Of a stretch of 64,000 bases of DNA, positions 57,763 through 64,000 are shown one piece after another. A program made the translations under genes and the position numbers. Under the pieces are notes generated by a model. It was not told the DNA's origin. It was given only the letters and a program-made list of their open reading frames with translations, and ran no database searches. The DNA is taken from NCBI GenBank assembly GCA_027886175.1, contig JAJNNQ010000044.1, positions 682,001 through 746,000 of the forward strand, written 5' to 3'. The DNA comes from Phylloscopus collybita. Taxonomy: Eukaryota; Chordata; Aves; Passeriformes; Phylloscopidae. Every line of letters starts with the position of its first letter. The stretch's first letter is position 1.

Positions 57763-59151
57763 TCAGTCCCCATGCTGTATGTTGCACTTCGTTCCAGGGA
57801 GGTCGCAGTCCCCTGGAGTGCACGGTGACACAGCAGGGGTCCACAGGAACAGACGCGGGTGGAGCCGCAATTCGCGGAAGCTCGGCAGTGTTGCTAGGCA
57901 ACAGAGACGCCGGCAGGGGGGCAAGCGCCGGAGCGGCAGCCAGTGGAATCGCGGGGCCGCCGGCTTTCGGTCAGCGGCGCTTCTTCCGCGGCCGCGCTGC
58001 CGGGGGAGGGGCGGGCCGTGGCCGGCCCAGCGCAGGGTCCCCCCGCGCGCCCCCCCCGCACCCGCGGGCGGGGGGCGTCCTCGGCCGAGCGGCCCCGTCG
58101 GGTCCCGCGCGGCGGGGGCGGAGTCGCACCACCCCCGCCCGCCTTCCGCGGGCTGCGCGGCATGGGGGGGCGGCGGTCCCGGCTGGGCAGCGCCAGCGGG
58201 CCCCGCGGGGCGGGGGCGGGCGGCTCCCGCCCGTCTCCCCCGGCGGCCTTGGGACGGGGCGGCTCCGGGTGTCGCGCGGCGTGTTGGGGGCGGAGTCTCC
58301 GGCCGAGCTGAGCCGGAGAGGGCTGAGGGGCGGGGGGGCTGAGGGGGCAGCTCCCCCTCCCTCCTGCGGCGGCTGCAGAGAGCCGCACCGCCCCGCACTC
58401 CTTTCTGTCTCTTTTTTGGAGGGACAGGTGCCTGGGTGACGGGCGACTCCCGTCCCCTCTTTCTCCCGGGCTTTTGCGAGCCCGGACCGCCGGGGTGAGG
58501 TCCCCGGGGCGGTGCCAAGGTCTCAATGGGCTTTTTCCATGGGAAAGCGCGGCACGGTGGCCGCGGGGCGGGGCGCGACGGCGTCTCGGGACCCCCTCCC
58601 CCCTCCCCCCTCCTGCGTGCGGCCGCTCGCGAAGGAGAAGGACACGGAGCGATTGGGGGACGGCGCATTCGCGGCGGTCGGTTCGCAGACCGGCGCTGGG
58701 CGCCTCCGCGTTTGCCCGGGGTTTTCCCCCCCTCCTTCCCAGAAGAAGGCTGACAAGCGGGGGGAAAGGACAAACCCAGGTCTTCTGAAGGCGGCTTCGG
58801 GAGACTCTCCGAGCTGTCAGCAGCAATCTGGAGACTTCGATCCTCTTCCTCTGAATCGGGAAGGGAGCGGAAAAGAAATTCTTCTCCCGACATCTCAAAA
58901 ACCTTCATGGATCTTTCCCATATCAGTGATAATTTCATTATCATATCTAACTCTTCATTCACAGTTTGACCCAAGAGAGACCAAAATGACCTATACCGCG
59001 CTCTTTTGGGGTTCGGGATAAAACCCTGCTTTTTCCCCCATCTGTATAATTGTGTTAGATGTTCTGAGGTTATACCTACTTCCCATCTTCCGAGATACAA
59101 ACCCCACATCGTTAACACGTAGTTATCTTCCGGTCCTAGAGGCCGGTTCAT
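57763..59151 (-). CDS. Gag-like N-terminus fused to a Pro/Arg-rich frame
   Basis: 462 residues. The first about 110 look like a retroviral matrix region (GQTVNEELDMIMKLSLIWE). After that the frame crosses the CpG-rich segment and is almost only Pro, Arg, Ala and Gly, with a final segment reading into other sequence. The second part may be a genuine proline-rich gag domain, captured host DNA, or simply an open frame caused by GC-rich composition. No capsid or zinc knuckle is visible. Confidence 0.4.
   Translation of the reverse strand: MNRPLGPEDNYVLTMWGLYLGRWEVGITSEHLTQLYRWGKKQGFIPNPKRARYRSFWSLLGQTVNEELDMIMKLSLIWERSMKVFEMSGEEFLFRSLPDSEEEDRSLQIAADSSESLPKPPSEDLGLSFPPACQPSSGKEGGKTPGKRGGAQRRSANRPPRMRRPPIAPCPSPSRAAARRRGEGGGGPETPSRPAPRPPCRAFPWKKPIETLAPPRGPHPGGPGSQKPGRKRGRESPVTQAPVPPKKRQKGVRGGAALCSRRRREGELPPQPPRPSALSGSARPETPPPTRRATPGAAPSQGRRGRRAGAARPRPAGPAGAAQPGPPPPHAAQPAEGGRGWCDSAPAARDPTGPLGRGRPPPAGAGGARGGTLRWAGHGPPLPRQRGRGRSAADRKPAAPRFHWLPLRRLPPCRRLCCLATLPSFRELRLHPRLFLWTPAVSPCTPGDCDLPGTKCNIQHGD
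57890..57902. promoter_or_regulatory. Perfect RFX X-box palindrome
   Basis: GTTGCTAGGCAAC is an ideal RFX-family site. It stands at the edge of a CpG-rich segment (57,880-58,790) inside the ERV, suggesting captured promoter DNA. Confidence 0.5.
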
Positions 59152-59247
59152 TTTTTCAAATTTCTTCTCCCTGCGGAGAGAAATAAAAATCCCTTTTCCT
59201 TTAAAAAGGGGACAAGGTATTTTTTACCTTGTTCTCGCGGCTGCAGG

Positions 59248-59265
59248 TCACGTCAGGGGTCACCA
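59248..59265 (-). other. Primer-binding site of the ERV in R2-1
   Basis: TGGTGACCCCTGACGTGA directly abuts the 5' LTR. It resembles the tryptophan-tRNA primer site of avian alpharetroviruses with one extra base. Confidence 0.65.
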
Positions 59266-59573
59266 TATATAACTGATTACGGCGCCGAGAGGACGAGACA
59301 GGGAGGCATCAGTGAAGGCTGCATGGTGCTCTTGCAGGCAAGAGACCACACCTTTATTTTCTGACTCCTTTTGTACATTTTATAAGTTGCCCACCCCAGA
59401 GGTGGGACCCTTGGAACCACTGGTCATTTTCCAGAGACCATCACCAAAGCCCCTCCTCTGGGAACAGATGTGGGAGCTTCGGTTGTTTACTGAACATGAC
59501 CTTGTGCTTCAAAACCGTGCCTGAGAATAGAATTCCCAAAACCAAAACAAGCAGGCACGAAAGCATGGCAATA
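59266..59573 (-). repeat. 5' LTR of the ERV in R2-1
   Basis: Nearly the same as the 3' LTR (differences near 59,280-59,290 and at both termini). Confidence 0.85.
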
Positions 59574-61771
59574 GGTTTGGTTGTCCAGATCAATGGAATT
59601 TTCTCTTTATCTCCTCCAGCTTTAATCCACAGCTTTTCATACCTGAGATCTGCACCTTCTCCTTTAAGGAGGTCCTTAAGGATTTCATCCGATGATTGAG
59701 TCAATCTGTGCAGTCTCCTGGCCAGGATGCTAGGGATGAGACCCTCTAAACAAGGGATTCCTAGGCCCCCATCCCTTGTGCTTGAATACAGCAAAGCGTC
59801 ACAAGTACATGATGGTAAATGAAGCCACTCCTTTACCTTTGTCCGTACCGCTTGGTCGATGGAACTGAGGAGCCCAAAAGGTGTATCTGCATGGTCTGCA
59901 ATGTAGAATAATCTGGGGATGGTGTAGACTTTTAGAAGATCTATTTTTTGCATGGGTTTCAGGTGTGTTCTCTGGAGCCGGTGCAGCCAGGTGTTGGTTT
60001 TTGTTAATAGGTCCGCCTGGGCGATGCCATTCCAAGGGTCTACTCTCAGTCCAGGGTATTTCTCCGACTCTCCTGGGGGTATCATGTTGAGGGGTGTATC
60101 GTTTACAGTCCATGGCGGGCAGTCATTGATGGTGTAAGAGTCTTTAGTTGGCCTGATGTAAAAGCTGTAACACTTTTCCCCCTGCATCTTGAGACCAGTG
60201 ATGTCACAGAATGTCTCAAGGATCTTGATGTTATGCTTCATTCCCTCCCAGGAGTCACTCAGTAATACTAAATCGTCTGCAAATGCCATAGCTGTTATTT
60301 CGGCACCCCCGTGTTTGTATCCATGTCCTTCCTTTTCTAATTTACACAGTAGAGGGTGCAGCGCGAGGTTAAAGAGCAGTGGGGACATCGGGTCCCCCTG
60401 TTCGACTCCTTTTAGGATATTAATAGGAGCTGATATCTCATCTTTGGTGGTAATACATGTAGAGGTGTTAACATACATGCTTTGGATGAGATTAATGATG
60501 TGTTCATCCACCTTCCTCTGCCTCAGGCCCATTATAATATGTTGGTGGCTCACTGTATCAAAGGCTTTGGCAATGTCCACAAAGACAACTGCAATCTCTT
60601 TGTGCTCCCTCTTTGCGCTCTTCAGCAATAGCTGCAGGAGCTGGAGATTCTCGGAACATCCCGCTGCCCTTGTGAATCCTTTCTGATGAGGATTGATGGG
60701 GCAGGCCTTGCTCAGACACGCTGTCAGGACTCTGGAGAACAGTCTCATCACCGTTGAGCCGATGGTGATCGGCCTCCAGTTATTAATGTCCTTCAGGCGC
60801 TCTGGCTGGTCCAATTTCGGAAGCAGGACCATGCAGCAGGTCTTCAGTTGGTTAGGAACTGTTCCAGATAGAAGCCAGAGATTAAAAATCTCTGTCATGA
60901 GCAAGAATTTCCAATCTGCTTTATACAGATTCCCCAGGCTGATGTCATCTGGTCCTGGGGCCAATGTTCTGGCCATCTCATTGATGTTCTTTTCAATCTC
61001 CTTGGCAGTTATCAGCGGTAGGAACTTGGTGTTGACAGTTGTTCCGTCTGCTTCGAAGTTTCCAAAGCCTTTGAACTTGCCAGGTGTTTCCCATCTTGCA
61101 CGGAACACAGAGCTGATCTCGTTAGCTGGAATCTGGCACTTCAACCCCTCTACATCATCCAGGATGATGCGGGCTAGTTTCCCTCTGTCTGTGTAAAAAA
61201 GTCTTTGCACTCTGAGATAGTTCCCTTTCTTAATTGCTCTCTTGCTCATCCATCTTGTTCCTTTTTTCTTCTTGTGCTGAGAGTGACCCTGTTTTGGTTT
61301 CCTGCTGTTCTTCCCCAGGGGGTGTATCCCTTTAAGTTTTTTCATGCAGTCCCTAGTTACTTCACTGATGATGGAGGCTGGATTTTTATGAGTCTTTTTG
61401 AGGAGTTCCTGAAATGCATTCTGGTACACTATGAAGGTGCCATCGCTGATTTTTGATGGGATGCTCTCTTCATAGTGCTTCTTCAGCTGATTTATTGTGT
61501 CATTTTCTTGCTTTGCTGGCTTGTGAGTTTTTTCCTGGTGTTTCTCTTCGCTCTCCCTAGTGATTTGTGATCCGGTTGGGGTTTGTTGTTTTAGCAACAG
61601 CAAGCGTCTTTTATCACTGGTTTGTTTTGCAGTTTTGGATGGAATGTGATCTGCAATCAGTTTATTAATGTATTTGTTGCCTTCGTATTGTTGGGATAAC
61701 TTGATTAGTAAACTTTCCTCCTCTTCAGTCCAGGATTTCTTGTGGGCTCCTCTAGCAGATGTTTCTTTTGG
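59574..61771 (-). pseudogene. R2-1 Myb-like region and reverse transcriptase
   Basis: Continuous frame from just after TGA 61,772 to the ERV. It begins with a Myb-like KKSWTEEEESLLIKL (about 61,735). The RT contains GDPMSPLLFNL and the catalytic FADD (near 60,272-60,283), followed by the thumb region. No stop in this part. It breaks off at the ERV and continues at 56,635. Confidence 0.88.
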
Positions 61772-62575
61772 TCATGTGGCTTCAATCCTCTCCTGGTTTC
61801 TAACTACCGGGTGTGTAATTCTTTTATGTTGTCCCAGTACAATTTTCGTTTGGAAGCTCATATGGCATATGTCACAGGGCCATTTTCCTGGGAATGGTTC
61901 TTTTATTTTACCTTTACATTTTGCATAGTGGCAGGCTACGCTATGGAAGTTTGTATTTTTGAAATCACATTTGGTACATTTGAATTTGCATTCTCTAACC
62001 CCATGTGTTCTAAGCAAGTGATCAATAAGTCCCAGCATTTTATTCATCTTAATACCGCAACACTGACGGTGTGGATTTTTGTCGGGTATTAAGATGAGAG
62101 GATGGTCCTGTAATTCCTTATTGTTTGAAGGTTGAATTGAGGTTGATTTTTGATTTGATACAACCGCTGGTTCTCCTGGAGCTGATGGGGGTGTGGTAAT
62201 CTTTTCCTGGACTTTATCAGTCTCATTATCGTTAGTAACTAAGCAACCCGTTGTTACCTCCTGGCACAGTGCCGGGGCAGCAGCAATCCCTCCCTGAATC
62301 TTATCAGTCTCATTAATGTTGGTAACTAGGCAACCTATTGTTCCCTCCCAGTACACTTCTGGGAAGTCGCTCAACCCCTCCTGCTCCTCACAATGGATGT
62401 TACATTTCTCAGAACAATGCATTGAGTTATAACACTCCAGTTTAAAAATTTTCCAAGTTTCCCATCCCGGTTTTGAGGGTTTATATTTTAATTTTCGTGG
62501 CGATTTTTCAAGCCAGTCTCTAAAATTTGTTTGAGTTGCCGTGGACACATGGAGTAGCTTTAGGGCTTTCACCAT
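61772..62575 (-). pseudogene. R2-1 N-terminus with zinc fingers
   Basis: Starts at ATG 62,575. 267 residues up to an in-frame TGA (61,772-61,774), after which the same frame continues as the Myb/RT part. Three zinc-binding units: CC...HLLRTH, CTKCDF..HSVACHYAKC, and CDICHMSF...LGQHKRITH, in the arrangement described for R2 elements with three N-terminal fingers, which help to read the 28S target. The region 62,190-62,340 shows an internal repeat (GCLVTN.NETDK twice). Confidence 0.85.
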
Positions 62576-62809
62576 GATGCCGATTCAAATGTAAAGTAAT
62601 TCCAATTGAGGGAAAGACTTCGTTAACAGCACACCCTCAAGTGCTGTTAACTGCTGTCCATCTTAACCCGCGGACTAGGTTTTAGGCAGGTAGCTTTTAA
62701 GGCTCTCTGCTGATAATTTTTTAACGCAAAATCGTGAAACTGCACTTCGGGTGGCGAGTCCAAAGGCAGGGAGGGAGCGCAAAGCACCACCTCATTCACA
62801 CTGGGGCAG

Positions 62810-62871
62810 AAATCAGTTAGTTACCCTTTCGGGTATCCAGCGGGACCACGAGGAGGTCTGATTTCCGTGGC
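62810..62871 (-). ncRNA. Candidate HDV-like self-cleaving ribozyme at the R2-1 5' end
   Basis: Minus-strand elements in HDV order: P1 CCACGG (62,865-62,870) with CCG(C)UGG (62,837-62,843, one bulge), P2 AAAUCAG with CUGAUUU (62,858-62,864 / 62,810-62,816), P3 ACC/GGU closing the loop UCCUCGU (62,848-62,854), P4 UACCC-GAAA-GGGUA (62,822-62,835) and a CUAA joining strand before P2. R2 elements commonly carry such ribozymes at their 5' end. The imperfect P1 suggests decay or a different P1 register. Confidence 0.55.
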
Positions 62872-64000
62872 AAAGCCCAGTTAGTAACTCGACTTACCTA
62901 ACAAACACATAAAATTATATGTTTCTTTTCTGGGTTAAGTAAAGGTGGCCCATCCACCTGGTCAAATTCGAATTTATAGCCCAAATATGGGCTGAGACGC
63001 GGTATAAAGAATGAACCCCTCCCTCCCAAAACCAATTCCAACTGTCCAGGTGAAACCCCAACTGGGGAGGGGCCTTTATTTATTTTCTGGTTCAATTGCG
63101 CGTGATCTACTACTAAATATACGTACAATATCTACAGAAGAGAGGAGCGCTCTGGATGCTAGGTCCCGGGCAATCCTCCCCAGCCTCGTTTTGGAGAGGC
63201 CCAGGGTCACAACTCAGAAGTTCCTCTCATACCATTTCCCCCGCGCTCCTAGGGAAAAACCAATGAACTCAACTGTTTTCACATTCGTTAGGTCTATAAT
63301 CTGTGGTAGGAGGCTTTGATATTTCTTAACTTTCTCTGCTGCTGCCTCCTTTAAAGAGGAGTTGCTGTGCTCAAACCTCACTGTCACATCCACAACCAAT
63401 GCCTTGACCCCTTTCACAAAGATTAAATCTGGTTTATATAACTCCTTATGTTGGTCCCGCAGGTGTGGTTCCTGGAACACCGTCCAGGCTTCCCTCTTGG
63501 CCTTCTGGACAAGAGTCTCACAGATGGAATTGTGTCTCTTGATCCTGGCCTCCTGGGTAACTGGACATGTCCCAATGGCATGGGCAGCTGTCTCATACGT
63601 GGCGTCACAATGTCTACAGGATCTTACAAAGACACCGTGTCTACCCCTACCCAAGAATTCTCGTGTGGCGTAGACATTCGCCCTAAGCTGTAAAGCTGTT
63701 ATTAGCTTCCTGTGAGGAATGCCGTGGTAATGTACCAACCAACTATTACTGATGTTGTCATTCTCAAAATTACCAATTCCATGGCCCTGGACAATCCGTT
63801 GTTTCCACTTGTTGAATTCAACTTTCCTCCAGTCGCATGGTTTTGGAAAGCGAATTCGTGAACGGGGTGCCTCCCACTCCGACAAGGCCTCACCTCCCTC
63901 AACCACAACCTCAACCTGCGGGGTGGGCTCCCAAATCGACGGGATGGACTCTCCTGGCCCCCCAGCTCTCAACCATAATTTTTCAAAGACCAATTCTAGA
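62872..64000 (-). mobile_element. Second R2 element (R2-2), 3' part
   Basis: The 3' end of a different R2 lies directly upstream (in R2 sense) of R2-1, with no 28S DNA between that I can recognise. Its UTR shares the hairpin GGTGGA(C/T)GGGCCACC and TTAACCC with R2-1. The rest runs off the window. The exact junction is within 62,872-62,900. Confidence 0.85.
63214..64000 (-). CDS. R2-2 protein, C-terminal part (endonuclease), open to window edge
   Basis: An open frame of at least 259 residues ending at TGA 63,214-63,216. It contains EWEAPRSR..., CRHCDATYETAAHAIGTC (Cys-His motif), and KPDLIFVKG...VDVTVRFE...K..KY (endonuclease). No stop or frameshift within the window. Clearly homologous to the R2-1 endonuclease but substituted at many positions, so it is a separate lineage. 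Confidence 0.88.
   Translation of the reverse strand, partial: LELVFEKLWLRAGGPGESIPSIWEPTPQVEVVVEGGEALSEWEAPRSRIRFPKPCDWRKVEFNKWKQRIVQGHGIGNFENDNISNSWLVHYHGIPHRKLITALQLRANVYATREFLGRGRHGVFVRSCRHCDATYETAAHAIGTCPVTQEARIKRHNSICETLVQKAKREAWTVFQEPHLRDQHKELYKPDLIFVKGVKALVVDVTVRFEHSNSSLKEAAAEKVKKYQSLLPQIIDLTNVKTVEFIGFSLGARGKWYERNF

Larger units (their letters stand above)
56636..59573 (-). mobile_element. Small ERV inserted in R2-1, gag-like region only
   Basis: LTRs at 56,636-56,942 and 59,266-59,573 (about 307 bp, TG...CA in the left copy, both ends changed to TA in the right copy). A 4-bp target duplication GGTT lies at 56,632-56,635 and 59,574-59,577. Taking out the ERV and one GGTT joins the two R2 frames exactly. 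The interior is only 2.3 kb: primer site, gag-like start, a CpG-rich segment and a poly-T run. No protease, RT or env is seen, so it is non-autonomous. Confidence 0.88.
55374..62871 (-). mobile_element. R2 non-LTR retrotransposon, full length, interrupted (R2-1)
   Basis: An R2 element whose 3' end joins 28S exactly at the family's target (element|TAGCCAAATGCC). It encodes one protein in the order zinc fingers, Myb-like region, RT, Cys-His motif, restriction-like endonuclease. R2 nicks 28S DNA and reverse transcribes its own RNA from the nick. Length without the ERV is about 4.56 kb. It is disabled by three in-frame stops (61,772; 56,394; 56,280) and by an ERV at 56,636-59,573. Confidence 0.92.

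Noticed and set aside
57894..58898. 334-residue minus-strand frame and several plus-strand frames in the CpG-rich part of the ERV.
   Set aside because: All three frames on both strands are open because stop codons are rare in GC-rich DNA; only the frame joined to the gag-like start was kept.

Overview
The window reads as nuclear DNA of a bird, most likely a songbird. It holds many small C2H2 zinc-finger genes of one lineage-expanded family, CR1 LINE 3' ends, three kinds of endogenous retrovirus (ERV), and R2 retrotransposons in 28S rDNA sequence. Nothing is bacterial: genes have introns, GT/AG splice sites and AATAAA signals. The very high ERV load and decaying genes would suit a W chromosome or another repeat-rich, poorly recombining region, but that is inference.

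Layout. 0-1.8 kb: an old ERV end with a younger solo LTR inside it. 1.9-3.5 kb: zinc-finger gene A (+), intact. 5.4-8.4 kb: first copy of a segmental duplication that ends inside zinc-finger gene B (-), which is frameshifted. 9.6-14.4 kb: gene C (-), intact with 13 fingers, its promoter, GC-rich minisatellites, and a gene stub (F). 15-18 kb: non-coding DNA with a CR1. 18.2-23.7 kb: a diverged copy of the duplicated block, gene D (-, 10 fingers, LTR in its intron) and a third copy of the promoter. 24-32 kb: non-coding DNA with CR1 pieces, a 140-bp tandem repeat and a solo LTR. 32.2-34.6 kb and 41.3-41.9 kb: second copy of the duplication, split by a young, nearly complete ERV (34,584-41,262) lying in the 3' UTR of gene E (-, premature stop). 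44.1-44.6 kb: a CpG-rich promoter. 44.6-53.2 kb: a decayed class I-like ERV with gag, pro, RT, integrase and env remnants. 53.2-54.3 kb: an SXY-type promoter module and a zinc-finger gene stub. 55.0-64.0 kb: a truncated 28S rRNA segment joined at the canonical site to a full-length R2 (itself interrupted by a small ERV), which is followed directly by the 3' end of a second, different R2.

Relations. The minus-strand zinc-finger genes share one plan: a non-coding exon 1 in a CpG-rich promoter, a short exon 2 carrying the start ATG, and one large finger exon. Only A and C keep this reading frame fully open. B, D, E, F and the 54.2-kb stub show successive forms of decay. Retroelements sit in UTRs, introns and promoters of these genes and inside each other, so the order of events can be read: segmental duplication then ERV into gene E, and R2 insertion then ERV into R2.
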